Assembly (NCBI RefSeq): GCF_000485595.1
Contig: NW_014577077.1
Location: forward strand, 752,852 to 816,851
Reading direction: 5' to 3'
Source of the DNA: Priapulus caudatus
Taxonomy: Eukaryota; Priapulida; Priapulimorpha; Priapulimorphida; Priapulidae
Length of the DNA stretch: 64,000 nucleotides
The notes under the pieces were generated by a model, which did not search any database, had not been told where the DNA came from, and saw only the letters and a program-made list of their open reading frames with translations. This document shows positions 1 to 62,016 of the stretch, piece after piece. A program made the translations under genes and the position numbers. The stretch's first letter is position 1. The number at the start of each line of letters is the position of its first letter.

Positions 1-619
1 TATTTAGAATTGCTTCACAAAATTATAAGCAAGGAAATATGTACACATAACTTGATATTTAAAAAATGTAAAAAATCAGTACATGTTATACGTTTACCAG
101 AGTTGTTACCATAAAAATGTTCATTTGGAATCGATCTCCGCTGGTTTAATAGTAATATGGGAAGCAGTTTATTTGTTTTTATCACATTGCTTTGCTATGA
201 GCAGTTTTTGTCGTTTTGTCACTTGATTGCAAAATGAAAACATTTTTGCATAATATTATAGTAGGACAAAGAAATTTACCTCTGGTTTTCATTGTTTTAC
301 TATTTTTGTTTTGTGCAAAATACACTCACAAAAGAAGTGAAAAACGAATATATTTGTTTTAAATAATAGTCAGTAAAGGAACGTTTTCCTAATACACAAC
401 ACAAATATTACCAAAGCCACATACATATCAGGAGTGAATAAAAGCAACGTTTTTTATTCATTCTGGTAAATGTGATTTTCTCACTTGCTATGCACACTAA
501 CCACGCACAAAAATATATAAAAATGGCAAATTTTATATTCTAATGTTTACTACCAGTAGGATTTTAAAGAGTATGTGTATTTGTTTCAATAATAGTGGAA
601 GTACACGATATCATATATC

Positions 620-651
<32 letters not shown>

Positions 652-814
652 TATCGATAGTATTGTATAGTAATTGTTGTTTTTAGTAATGTCTTAATAA
701 TACTAATAGTCTATAGGTTAACTTCCTACGCTACAACTANNNNNNNNNNCCTTCCCCCTTACGGTTCGGTTGTCCCTTCGGTCGACGTCTCTAGTACTAC
801 GTATATACTATATA

Positions 815-850
<36 letters not shown>

Positions 851-1275
851 TATCGATAGATTGATGAATTGTGTTTTTTGAATGCTGAATATCAAATGCT
901 ATGGTAACTTCCTGCTCATAAAAACCTATTATTTCCTAAATCTAAATAATCGCTCGAACACAATGCTGTCGACCCAGTCATTTCATACGATTTTACAATT
1001 TTCTGTTATTGAGGCGTTGCGGAAATTTTGCTAAGAATTCGTAAAATTTTCCTTGCTGTAGTACGCTGAAAAATTGATTTATGCGTGGGAATAAATGATA
1101 GCGTATGACGTCAAGCTAACATTTCTCGTCAATACTTTTTAGAAAGAGCCGCTGCTGCTAGAGATATGTACTTCGCTAGTAAACGTACACAAGCATCAAA
1201 GAACTACTAAAACATGTGTTCCATAGATTTTCAACGACGTTTGTTGTGGGGGTTTACATACTATAAAATATAAAT
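1..1275. other. AT-rich upstream intergenic sequence
   Basis: No gene is visible. It holds two TA microsatellites (about 619-650 and 813-849), each followed by the motif ctatcgatag, and a run of ten N at 740-749 marking an assembly gap. Confidence 0.6.
740..749. other. Assembly gap (10 N)
   Basis: Ten unresolved bases between two similar blocks, each a TA run followed by ctatcgatag and later gguaacttcct-like sequence (ggttaacttcct, ggtaacttcct). The gap may join two versions of one locus. Confidence 0.95.
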
Positions 1276-1551
1276 TATGTCTAAAATATCCCCCCTGCCC
1301 AGCCGATGCACACGAACGCGGGAAATCGACACAGTGTCACGTGGTAATGTGGCGCTAAAGAAAGGGAACCACGTGGGCCGGGTTGAAATATGAGAAGCAT
1401 TTCGGTCACTCGCGGGTTCGCAAGACGGTTGCGGTTCTAAATTTCTCTAGTCCGGACAGTATAGATTATATCCAACTCATTGCCCTCCCCGGCTCATTTC
1501 ATATCCAAGCTCTACCTCGTCTGCGAACACGGGCTACGCATTCTTGACGGC
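1276..1551 (+). promoter_or_regulatory. Putative igf2bp promoter and 5' UTR with two E-boxes
   Basis: Sequence just upstream of the start ATG becomes richer in GC and CpG than the AT-rich flank. It has two perfect CACGTG E-boxes at 1338-1343 and 1370-1375, 32 bp apart. No clear TATA box is visible. The transcription start cannot be placed from sequence alone. Confidence 0.35.
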
Positions 1552-50947
<49,396 letters not shown>

Positions 50948-52696
50948 CAACAACAGCAAGCAAGCACAGTACTCGGACGTGAATACCTCGATACGAGAAG
51001 CCTGGCTGTGTAAAACCAAAGAGAATGACATCAGATCGAAGGATTCGACTACACCCTTCTTCCCCATTAGCATGGACTTTTAAACGACGAAGCTGTTCTC
51101 CGGTTGCCGGCACGAGTGACATTCGTGGTCGTTGCCCTGGCAACGGCGACTACACGCAGATAGCGGCTGCCACCGTAACTGCTGGAAGTCGTCGCAAAAT
51201 CTACTGTCGGCTGGCGCTGTCGTCCTGCTCTTTGCTTTTGAAGAGCTTATCAGCGATCCAGTTTTAAATTGGGAAAAAAACAAAAAATCAATGGCGTATA
51301 AATTTATATTTTTACGAGGTGATTTTATAATGGCACGTTTTGCTCAAAATTTTATTTCCGTAGATTTTGTCGACCTCGAAAGTCGGCCTACCGGAGGGCA
51401 GCTTCAACTTTTTCCATCGCACCAAGGCATCAAAAGACCAGAGTGGAATATCAAATAGTGGCGCCCCACAGTGGGGGGGCGATTACTTATTTTATATATA
51501 CAGCAGCTGTTGATATTGTGTTGGTATTAATTATTGAGGATGAAAAAAGGAAAATCGAGGGCCAATGTTTACAAAAAATTTTAATGGTCCTCATTTTGTA
51601 ATGGAATTATACAAAAAAAATTTATTTTTGATACTGTTTGTGAGAGAATTTTTTGTTACAATTTTTATTGAGGTAAAATCGATATCGATGCAGCGATTTC
51701 GAGTGCAAGCTGAGAGCAACAAGAACTTGTGAGATTTCTCTCAGTCAGGCATGTTAGAAGTCCATTGGCTTTCAGTGTGTTAAGCTGGCGCTACACTCCG
51801 CTGTTGTTGGTGTTCCTACAAAAACGACGTTCTTTTGTTTTGAAACAGGCTGCTGATAATTATTCTGTTGTTGTGGGTTGCCGTAGCGATTCCCAAGCTT
51901 CCACTTAATCCGTGTGCATGGAAGGAGCCAAGCACAATTGCCATGCTTTATTGTGGACCTGGGTGAAATTTGATGCCTTTTTGCACTGATGTACATTAAT
52001 GATCGATCGAAGATATCGCTGTGACTTGTGACTACGAGTCGTCACAGCTGACACTGGCAGACACCAGTCACAGCGAGTGTAGTCACACACTAGCCTATTT
52101 CAGGCAGATGGCCTCGTGAAAGTTTAACGCAGACTTGCCTAATGGACTTTACCCAAGAGTCTTAGCTTCGGATGTTGTCGGACGAGTCCTCTTCAGTATA
52201 AAGCAGCAGCAGCAGCAGCCGCAAACGTCTAGAGGTTCTGGTTCCCCGATTCTGATTTGTCGTAGAGTTTATAGCCCGTAACAACGGCGATAGATGCATG
52301 TAACAGCCAGCACGGCCAACCTCTATCTCGCGTTCAACGTTCGGGAAAGGCCACCCGTCTTGATATGTCCTGTTACGCTACAGTTAACAACTAGCTGTAC
52401 AGCATAGAATCGAGAATGGTTCTACACAGCCCATGTATCACACAGGCCGGATTAGACAGACCAGTATAGTGCATATTGGAAGGTGGTCATGCTGGTTGTT
52501 GCTCAGTAATACATGTTCAGGGGCCTATCAGCATGGCCCTTACCAGCGATTATGAGTGCCTCGTGGCATGATGGAACCTTTAGGAGCATTTTGGAAAAAC
52601 CGATTGCACTATCCACTACTTGTACATGGATAAGGATTGAAAGGCTTACTGAACTTGACGATACACAAGTTCGCAAAATGCTCGGAAGGTTTGAAT

Positions 52697-52708
52697 CCTA
52701 CTACCTCA
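52697..52708 (+). promoter_or_regulatory. Candidate let-7 target site
   Basis: cctactacctca is perfectly complementary to nucleotides 1-12 of let-7, including the full 8-mer seed site ctacctca. It lies 1.75 kb after the stop codon. Vertebrate IGF2BP1-3 mRNAs are known let-7 targets. Confidence 0.65.
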
Positions 52709-53093
52709 TAATAAGTACCACGTTACGTTTTGTTCTGTTTGAACGATTCCTCTGCCACATTCAGAAGTGTGAACATGTGCATTCTACAGGCAGACGAAAC
52801 CAGTGGAGTTGCAATCGCTGATGCTTGATTTATTGCTCCGCCGTGCCGTGGCGCCCTCGTGTGAGGCCGCGTGCATGGTGTGTGCAAACCAGCCCTGCCA
52901 GACGCTCGCCGTTGGCCAGTCACTTCATCGCGGGCGCCTTGCAGTGCCGCCTGGGGGCGGCGCTGCCGGCGCATGCGACGGCAGGGCTCAGCGGAGCATT
53001 GGAGAGTGCAGGACAGAGACGACACCAGCATGTGACGGCACCGTCTCTGTAGCTGCGCTCTTCTGCGCTCCACACAGCTTATAAATAAATATT

Positions 53094-53099
53094 CACCTC
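53094..53099 (+). terminator. Possible proximal poly(A) signal
   Basis: AATAAA in ataaataaatattc; the downstream sequence is C/T-rich and only moderately fits a cleavage element. Confidence 0.3.
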
Positions 53100-54606
53100 T
53101 GCACCTCTCTCGGCAGACTGCGTTCGTGCGATCGCCCTTTACACTAGCGTGTGGTGTGCCCCAACACCACGGGCTATAGCAGCCTGTCTGTGACCGTCTG
53201 CACCTGACATGCGGGCCGCACAAGTTTGCAGCATGTGTCGCCACCTAGTGGTAGTATGTCAGCCAAGAGGGTGCAGCAGGGGAAATTTTTGTGTCAATAA
53301 TCCTGTATACATTGCTGTGTTTTCAAACACACGTTGGTTTCTTATTATTTGCTGGAGACAGTTTCATAAGACCACCAGCACGAATTCAGTGGTTGTTAAA
53401 CGTTGAGATGGAATTTTTTTGACCTGAAACAGTGGCGATCGAAAGTCTATCGTTTATCTGGTTTTCAGATGGGCTTCTTTATATGGCCAGAGGCGGTCGT
53501 GATATTCACCCGCTTTCTTTAGGTGCAGTTGTCAGTGGCAACAAATGGGGCCGGTTATTTGGATAGGCCCAGCCAAACATTGTTTATCAACACGAGTCTT
53601 ATGAAACTGTTGAAGCCACAGTCATCTATAGTTAAAATAGTACCAGTTTGTAATAGTGGAATTATGATCATTGTTGCACCAGGATTGCTGCCGTAACTCG
53701 GTATACGTCGTGTTCTGTTCCGTGGGTCAGGGGTCAAGCTGGAACACTTGCATGATGACCACGCCTCCCCTGTGTGAGGGAGACCATTGCGTGCAGGCGC
53801 ATGCTTGTTTTTTCGGTTGCATGTAACGTCCCAGTGCAGGCTGCCGCCAGGGCCAGCTCTTGTCCGTTGCACCCCCTCCCCCCGTGAAACTTGTGTAGGT
53901 ACTTGAATATTGTAAGAGCTTATACAACTATTTAGGGCAAGAGTTGCATGTCACTGTTTTCATTAACCATTGTTGAAAATTACATTTTTGCTCTAAGTCG
54001 TGTAAATGGTAATTATATTGCACCCTAGAATCTTTTTAGGAACTGTAGTGTTTAAACGTTAGTATCAAACTATGTTTTTGAGTTTTAGATTGCCAAAGTA
54101 ATTTACGGACGTCTGAATTTGGTGTGTAATATTGTGATTGTTAGACAACTGTGGTCATGTGCTTCCCTTTCACGTGGTAATGTTTGATGGATTATTTGCT
54201 CCAAAATGGCTGACATTTTATCTGTTGTTAGTGAGACTAGTTATATTGAATGAATTGACAATGAAAGGAAACTACCTGACTGCAACCAACTTGACCCTTT
54301 GACCCCGAACAGTGTTTCTGTCATTCATCTTTGCTGAGTAATGTACAAGTAGTTTAAACGTTGCTACTAGATTTAATGATTTTGTTTCTGTATTAATGAT
54401 AATCCATAGCGTGACATTTTCCTGTTGCATGTATGAAACAGTCTGTAGTAAGATGAACCTGTGAGGCAAGACCTTTGACCTACCGACCTGCAGGGGACCT
54501 CCGTAGTACCTGCCTGTACCTCGTGTCACTTTGACACAATAATTCTGCACTCTGTATCTGAATTCTACTGAACAAGTACAATACCTAATCATTGCAGCAA
54601 ACCATG

Positions 54607-54613
54607 TACCTCA
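54607..54613 (+). promoter_or_regulatory. Second let-7 seed match (7-mer)
   Basis: tacctca pairs with let-7 positions 2-7 with A opposite position 1. A 7-mer is expected by chance about once in 16 kb, so this alone is weak. Confidence 0.3.
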
Positions 54614-54983
54614 GCTAATGGGATGTTTGCACTCTCCACCATCAGGTGCCGCTTTGTATGGGCCAGTAGCTTATTTCTGCACCGTTACTGGAGCGAAATG
54701 CTCGAGTGCTTTTTGAGAGGCATGTCCGACCATTCATGTTTGAGACGCCACCTGGTGTGCGTTTTTGCGTTGCAAGAAGCACAAGGCGGTAGTGTGCGAT
54801 AGTGTGGAAAGCTGCGAGCAAGCCCTGACAGTTGTAAACCCTCCTCAGGTGTCCCTGAACCTCACAGTTATAGCGAAAAATGGTAGTTTTAAGATGGAGA
54901 GGGCTCAGTATGTGTTTTTTCAGTACACCACCATTGCTGCCACCACAAGTCTGGTGGTTCACCATACCCCAGTGCTTGTACTG

Positions 54984-55019
54984 AAGCCAAGGGAGCCTAC
55001 CCAGGAACTCCCTTGGCTT
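54984..55019 (+). other. Perfect 12-bp hairpin in the presumed 3' UTR
   Basis: aagccaagggag and ctcccttggctt form a fully paired 12-bp stem with a 12-nt loop, about 120 nt before the distal poly(A) signal. The stem does not extend further, which argues against a microRNA precursor. Confidence 0.5.
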
Positions 55020-55142
55020 AAACTGAACCAGCATGGCTACACTACTAGCAGCAGCAGCAGCAGCAGCCAGCCAGCCAGCCTATCCTAGCCAGCCTTCTGT
55101 GGCATATGCGAGACGCGGCATTCTCCAATTTTCTACCATGAG

Positions 55143-55148
55143 AATAAA
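55143..55148 (+). terminator. Possible distal poly(A) signal of igf2bp
   Basis: AATAAA followed within about 20-40 nt by ttgtcttgtcttc and U-rich sequence, a good match to a downstream cleavage element. Confidence 0.45.
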
Positions 55149-57619
55149 TTATTATATTATTCTACTTGTCTTGTCTTCATATTTTTCGTATTTGAAGGTT
55201 TTAACCATTCTATTTTAAAGTCTGTTTAAATGTCTAGAAAACACTAATCACCACACTATCACAGTCACTATCTTATCTAAACACTATTTACACCTCTGGG
55301 ATTGGGATTCTGGAACGTCTGTCAGGAACATGTCGCACAAGGTTGGACCCACAAAGATCATCTCGGGGAAAGGAAATCTTCTAATTTTATAAATTCCTTC
55401 CATTTGCATTGTTTAACAAATTAACCAAGCAAACTAAACAGGAGGGGGACACCCCCCTGAAGGAGGAAACATCTGATAGATGTCCAAAATTGATTGCATT
55501 TAAATTGCAACTTTTTAACAATTCCACACAGTGGGAGGGGGACATCCACTCCAACATACTGATCCCCCTGGCACGTCATGCCTTTCAGCTCCCATGATTC
55601 CCCCCCACCAGAATTCACTTCTGGATCTGCCACTGGACGATCGGCAGCGTAGTGGCACACTAACACAACAACGCTGCACTCATTGAATAGAAATTTTAAC
55701 AGGTTTACTATATAGCGTAATTGTGGGGCAATTGCTGAATTGAGCAGTTCTGGCGATTGCACGACGGGTTTGACTACCCACGTAGCTAGAGATTTCCTAG
55801 AAATGGTAATTCTTGGTTCGCTACTTGGCGCGCTTGGTTTGCTGTAAAACCCCCAGTTGAACTGAGGTTGGTTTAATTGAGACCCCCACATCAGTGTAGT
55901 ACATATGGCGTGCCATAGATGGCGCAATGAGGCTATATGCATAGCACTCTTCCTGCAGCCGCCTCGGCCGGCTATAACCTAGACTGGTACCCGGTCAACA
56001 GTTCCACACGCTACACTAACTAACTTCAGTGTAGCAAAGTATACTTGCCGGAGTGAAGGTGGCGAACGGGTACCAGTCTAGAAAGCCAACTGGAAAGAGA
56101 AACTGAAATGGGAACTAGCCTATCTGCACAGCATGAGCAGCATCATAACGTTACTGTGAGTGGTATATATGTAACATTTCATTATAGCCTTCTGTTCATC
56201 GAGTCCATATTGCACAAAGCTGAGAAATGGTGTTCATTCGTTGTAATTCATGTTCTGTTTGCAGCTAGCTGTAACTCTATACAACATTGACAATATTTGT
56301 GTGGTACTTGACATCTGCCTTGACGGACCATTTTGCGGGTGCTGAAGTATGCGGTTAGTGAATGATGAAGTATTGGGTATTCTTCCGTATGCATTATTTC
56401 TGTGTCCTAATTTTCCTGGTGGCAGGTGGGGCATGTCGTCGCGCAATGTCTGACAATTGAACGACCATGCAATGTAAAGCATATAACAGCATATATTGCG
56501 ATGTATTTGTAACCATTCATTCCATTTACCTCACCAGCCTTATAAGCAGTAAAGAAATACCGCTGTTCACCCGTGTTCTTCATGGTTCGATGGTTTCTTT
56601 GTGTGTTATACTTGTAACTGCCTCAGCAGACTTTGACTTTGCCGGCTCATGTACAGCTGGCTGTACAGTTATACATTCTCCGGCGGTCATATATGCGCCG
56701 TTCCGCAATATAAGTTTAACTACACGTGACAAATGTCATCCAAATCGATCATATTGACGAAGTTAGCCATTGTGTGCAGAACATCACGTTACATGAAGAA
56801 CTTCAGGCTGTCGACAGTTCCCTTCAACATGACGTAGGTACTGCTGTCAGAACGTTCTGTAGCAGCACAGAGCTGAGCAATACCGTACGCAGAGGAATCA
56901 GTTCGATGTTACGAATAGCCACATAATGCGCATACTCTCTCATACAGCATCGTCATCCATTTCTTCATGCAATCATGGTGCGATCTCTCTGATGTTCACA
57001 TATGAAGTGTTACATAGGACATGCGTCATGGGGCGCTGTACAACTTATAGTGAAAACGCCTAAGACCACACGGAAATGGAACCACCGCGAAATCAAAACC
57101 TTCGCTCGCGGCCCCCCCCCCACCTAAGTCGCGAGTTCCTCCCACGTCCCAAATCTCTGCCCTCTGTCCCCCCTAAGATTCTGGACTGTTCGCTGGCAGC
57201 TATGGATCCATAGCTGCCAGCGCTGCATACTGTCGTAGGACGTTCCCGCGGTCGCGTGCGCCTTGCCACGGAACTGCGCGCAAGATCCGCGCTCAGCGGT
57301 TAGGATCAACACCGCCTTCGGCAACACTTCTCTGGTATCCTGTCTCATCTGGTTGTGTGTGGTGGGGGGGGGGTGTTATTAAACCTCTGGGATCCAAAGA
57401 AAAAAATAACCCTAGAATTCACAAATATTTCACTTACCTACAATTTCAATTTTTTTCAATTCCCCAAAAACAGCCATCTTGAAGGTTCTAAATTCCAAAA
57501 TCCAAGAGCTTCCGGGGGCTCCGCCCCTAGACCCCGGGCAAGGGCTCCGCACCTGCACCCCGCCAGGGGCTCTAGGCTGGGTCTATGGACCCCACCCGTT
57601 AAGGAGGGGGGTAAGGGGG

Positions 57620-58110
57620 GGGGGGTACTGTTCACAGTTCACAGTGAAAATAATGCTCTTTTCACAGATTACGGGGATAATCCAGTTTACAGCTAAAATT
57701 TTAGACTCATAAGATAAGGTCATAGAAGTAGGCCCTATACAAGTGTATTTCTTGACTAACAACACTTCTGAAAATCAAAAATATGCTTGCGCAGTAGTCA
57801 TGCTTATACATGTGTGTGTGTGTGTGCGTGCGTGCCTGCGTGTGTGTGTGTGTATATATATATATATAGTTTCCATATGTTCTTCTGCAGCTAGGGGGGT
57901 CTGGGGGAATTTTAAAAAAATTAGGCTATATTTGGTGCATTCTGGTGAAATTTGAGGCCTGTGACCGGTTTCTGGAAACCGGTGCAAACCGGCCTAAATC
58001 CGCGCCTGACATGCATAGATTCACGAGGAAAGAGACCTCTTATTCACAGTTCACAGACAAAATAAATTGCAATTCACAGTTCACGAGGTATAAAAACGGC
58101 CGATTACGTT
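57620..58110. repeat. TTCACAGTTCACAG repeat blocks around a GT/TA microsatellite
   Basis: ttcacagttcacag occurs near 57630, 58040 and 58075 with cagattac and aaaat spacers. A GT-to-TA microsatellite lies at 57810-57865. It resembles remains of a decayed transposon ending near ccactggccc (58253). Confidence 0.5.
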
Positions 58111-58504
58111 TCACGAAAATACCCTTACCCACCCTCGTTAAGGACTTCGCGCCAAGGCACTGACGGTGTGTGCTAGGCATACACACTTCGCATACTTTGC
58201 GATGGAAGTAACAGTGAAATCATCCCCCCCCACAACTGAGGACCTGTGTACGCCACTGGCCCAGACCTTCTCGTAACTTTAATATGAAGATATAAGATGG
58301 AAATGTCATTTTTCATCAAATATTATTTATTTGTGTTACCCATCATGATAGGCATAAATTACTGTGATGTAAAAGTTTCATCATTCTCGTCCAATCAGCA
58401 GCCTTGTGACATCAAATTATGAAGTTCCTGTTATCGTGAGTTTTCTCATAGCTGCGATACGTTTCTGTCAACGCTACTCTCGTAACATTAACATTAGTCG
58501 TAAG

Positions 58505-58655
58505 CAGGGGCGTGTACAGGGGGGGGGGGGTCCAGGGGGTCCGGAACCCCCCTGCTCGTGCAGAAAACGCATCTAAGGGGGTCTAATTTCATTCGTGCTC
58601 GCAATTTTGGGTTATGGTTAGACCCCCCCTGGTACAAATCCTGTACATGCCCCTG
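58505..58655. mobile_element. Short MITE (151 bp) with 5-bp target duplication
   Basis: caggggcgtgtacagg at the left and cctgtacatgcccctg at the right are near-perfect inverted repeats. gtaag flanks both ends (58500-58504 and 58656-58660). The interior is G-rich at the left and C-rich at the right. Confidence 0.85.
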
Positions 58656-60375
58656 GTAAGTGTTATCTTACCATTAACATTAGCATTAACTTTACGATGT
58701 TTCTGACAATGGCCACCTGGGCTCTCGCAATGTTAAGAGGATATTTGCGAGGGCTTTTCATTCTCGTAACTTTGCGATGTTTGTGTCAACAGTTTACGAG
58801 TGGAAGTTAATGCCAAGACTGATGTTGACTAATTTTGTTTCTGACATCGGGCCCCAGGAAGCTATATCAGTTGAGATGGACATGATATTTAGAATTCATC
58901 TGTAATATAAACAACTGATGATTAAACCATTTGTACAGAGGTCGCATTTGATTCGTGTAGGACCGTAGGTAATATTATGCGATTTTTCTCGACCCCGGCT
59001 ATCACGAATGAGTTATGCGACAGGGTTAGCGTTAACAAAACAAATGCATGAATACCCACGTGTTAAGGCCAAATAAGCAGATATATGGATATGGCAGCAG
59101 TTTATGTTACGATTTCACACTGTGTAGCATAGGGCCTCTGCAACTGAGTTGCTTTGGTTTCTGTAAGACATTTTGTTCAGTGAAGCTACTCACTCTACTC
59201 ACTCGCCCAACTATGTTCATGAAGTGGTTAGCCTTACACCGGTGCGGAGCAGGTTTCATCAGATGTAAATCGGGGTATAGACGTTCAGCCTGAATTCTAG
59301 TGTTCGAAATACTATATCACCATTGCCCTCCAAAATTGAATGAAATTATTAATTGTAAAAAAACTTTGAAATCACCATATTTAACGGGAACCTTTAAACA
59401 CTTCAGATTTTTGCTATTTAAAAAAAATTCATTGTCACAGATACCTTTTTTACAATATATCTAGAAACAAATTTCGTAAATGTCCACTATTTGACCTTTG
59501 ATCCTGCGAACTTAATATTTATTTTGTCAGTATAATAAATAAAAGCTGTGCCCCATCTTTAAACTGCAAGTAATGTATGCCACTTGAGCAGTTTAGTCCT
59601 TCTGTCAAGATCGTTGAGACCAACAAGCTACCCATCACTAGCTAGGAGCTAACCACTGTTCTGTAAAAAACTGATTATTTCAAACACTGACTGTAATGTG
59701 TCGTTTTGCATGACGTCAACTTACAGCAGACCACTCACAATACCAGTGAGACTTTTAGCAGCAATGCAATGCAGTCAGATGTATTACATAATTCACTACA
59801 GCTCATACGATTGTCTATTACCGCCTTCACAATTACTTCTGTCTTCTGTCTTCAACTCTTCTGTCTTCAATAACCTTATGAAACAAATAGCTGCTATTAG
59901 TTTCAACAAAGGCAACACATTGCCGAAGCATGTCTCTTTTTTATGTCACGCACACGAGGTCAAGTTTCTAACAGTCAACCCATGGTTAAAGCTGGTCGGC
60001 TATGGTCCCACTACACATGCAGCCGAATGCAACTCATGCCCTCTGAATTTTTGCAGACTTTGGTTCGTCTCTACATGGAACACTGCCCCACAGCACTGAC
60101 CAAAGTTTCAGTAGATGATCTTACATTGTCTCCGCCTGTTTTTCGATCAGAGATACGACTTTTTCCTTCGCTCTCGTGCCTCTGCTTCTACTTTCTACTT
60201 CTCTGTTGGTCTTGCCTCCAGGTGCAAACAAGCTGCCCAGGAGTGAGACCGTCAGCCGTTTGACCAATTTCATTGCTTTCACTTCACTACATCTTCACCC
60301 ACCACTGGCTGCTCTTAGACCTTTTGAAAAAGCAAAACAGACGTTACTGAGGGAAATGCAACGAAAGCAACTGTA

Positions 60376-60381
60376 TTTATT
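60376..60381 (-). terminator. Possible tra2 poly(A) signal
   Basis: TTTATT on the + strand reads AATAAA on the - strand, about 1.55 kb after the tra2 stop at 61935. It is the only such hexamer noticed between there and the gene. Confidence 0.25.
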
Positions 60382-61934
60382 TTCGCACTCTGTATCGATT
60401 TGTGCTCAACAAACACACATCAGAGATGACCATGTGGAGACTCGCTTTAATCTAACACGTTCCACGTCTTGACCAAATACTCTACCAGCGGTTCCAGGAA
60501 TAAGCATAAAGTTCACGTCACATATTGGCGTGAAAACTGCATCACTACACTGAGGCAAACGACGGTCGAATCAGCATCAGGCTGGTCCACATTTATAAAC
60601 GGCACTGCGGAAAGTGTAAATGTGTCTGGAAGCTTTTACATCGTAAAAGTTCAAGCTATTTAAAATTCATATGAAAGAAAACCGTAGCCACATGATATGA
60701 AAGAAACCCGTAGCCACAGCACCAGCATTCATGGCAGCAACAAACATGCAGTCAGAGAGTTGTCGCAGTGTTAATGCACAGCTCGCTACACACAGAACTT
60801 TATATTAGTTCAACAAATATTATCACTAGTTTCATCTCCACATACACATGACACAAGTCTTATTCGAACCAATATTAAGAGCATTTGCTACACATACATG
60901 TGTGTGTGTGCGAGCATGGTGTGTGTGTGCGAGCATGTGCACACATGGGTGTGAACACGTGTGTTCATTCGCTAATAGCACAAACAGACAAGCTCACATA
61001 AGCATCATTTCCATGGAACCATGCAGAGCCTAGTGAAAACAGCTGACTAGCAAGACTTTAGTTTACTGCTCACTTACATCCTACAGCCTACAACAGGTCT
61101 TTTCCCTTCCTCTCTCCTCTGCTCTTCCTTTAGAGTTAATACTAACAATCATATTTGCTACACATAACGCGTATGCTACCACCTAGACCACTGACGATAC
61201 ACAAATCAATTACTATATCAACATATAATCTTAACTAGTCATAAGAAAGCTTAGGTAGAATCAATGTGACATTTATGAACTGAATAACTGTAGGAATGTC
61301 TATGACTTCTCCAGTCGGTTATGTGAATATATTCTATACCTCTTAATGAAAAATTATACATTCCTTTGGGGGGAACTACAGTACACACCCCTTAAAACTA
61401 ATTATTTCTGACAAAAAAAAAAGATGTACATGGATCTCCTAGTCCATCTCCATATACTGTTACTTATTCACTCTAGAGTACAGGAATGCCTCTTAGATGA
61501 GCGGTTAGGCAGACGTCTATACTCCCAACAAAAGCCACCACACAGCCGTGTGCACAGCACCACACACTTAACTCTGCTACACATCAGTAGCGGCCTGTAA
61601 ATGTGGAACAATACAAACCAACATTAGTACTACCATACACACTTCAACCTTTATAGGTGATGAATATATTATTGTATAGATTCCTACACATTGTGTGTGT
61701 GCGTGTGTGCGCGTGCGTGTGCGTAGGTGCATGTGTGCGTGTCTGTGGTTGTGTGTTTAGCATCTATATAAGTTAATCAACTGCAAATTAAATAAATAAT
61801 TAAAATGCATCACTAGAGCAGACACATAACATAATCTTGTTTTGCCAAAATTGAACTATGTGCTATATTCCTTGGAAAGTCAAAACACCACTCTACCAGA
61901 TCAGCTGGCATGTGCACAGAATTTTTTAAACTCG

Positions 61935-62016
61935 TCAACACAACTCACGTGGTGAGTATGACCTGGACCTTGAACGCGAGTAGCCACGCCTTCGGTAGGA
62001 GGGTGAAGGGCTCCGC
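61935..62016 (-). CDS. tra2: tra2 exon: C-terminal RS tail
   Basis: [20 protein letters not shown] and then YSPRELC before TGA. TRA2 proteins commonly end SYSPRRY. A consensus donor (ccac|gtgagt) at 61949/61948 would replace ELC with a further exon; none was identified with confidence. Confidence 0.85.

Larger units (their letters stand above)
50948..55170 (+). other. Presumed igf2bp 3' UTR (about 4.2 kb)
   Basis: Sequence after the stop has no further recognisable exon. A poly(A) signal AATAAA at 55143-55148, followed by U/GU-rich cttgtcttgtcttc, is the better end; another AATAAA at 53094-53099 would give a 2.1-kb UTR. A let-7 complement lies at 52697-52708, a second seed match at 54607-54613 and a hairpin at 54984-55019. 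The extent is inferred. Confidence 0.5.
55200..61934. other. Intergenic region and tra2 3' flank
   Basis: No coding gene recognised on either strand. It contains transposon-like remains (about 55430-55640 with tggatctgccactgg; 57350-58250 with repeated ttcacagttcacag), a short MITE (58505-58655) and GT microsatellites (57810-57865, 60898-60965, 61690-61755). The reading frames at 55421-55942 and 59698-60472 show no motif. A - strand AATAAA at 60376-60381 could end the tra2 transcript. Confidence 0.55.

Noticed and set aside
1480-1551. N-terminal extension of IGF2BP from 1480
   Set aside because: The codon at 1480 is TTG, not ATG. The first in-frame ATG (1552) gives the conserved family N-terminus.
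54642-55034. 130-codon - strand frame near the igf2bp 3' end
   Set aside because: No motif, includes the hairpin at 54984, no splice or start support; most likely chance.
61690-61755. GT-rich run as a tra2 regulatory element
   Set aside because: Such microsatellites are scattered throughout the window and this one is not distinguishable from them.
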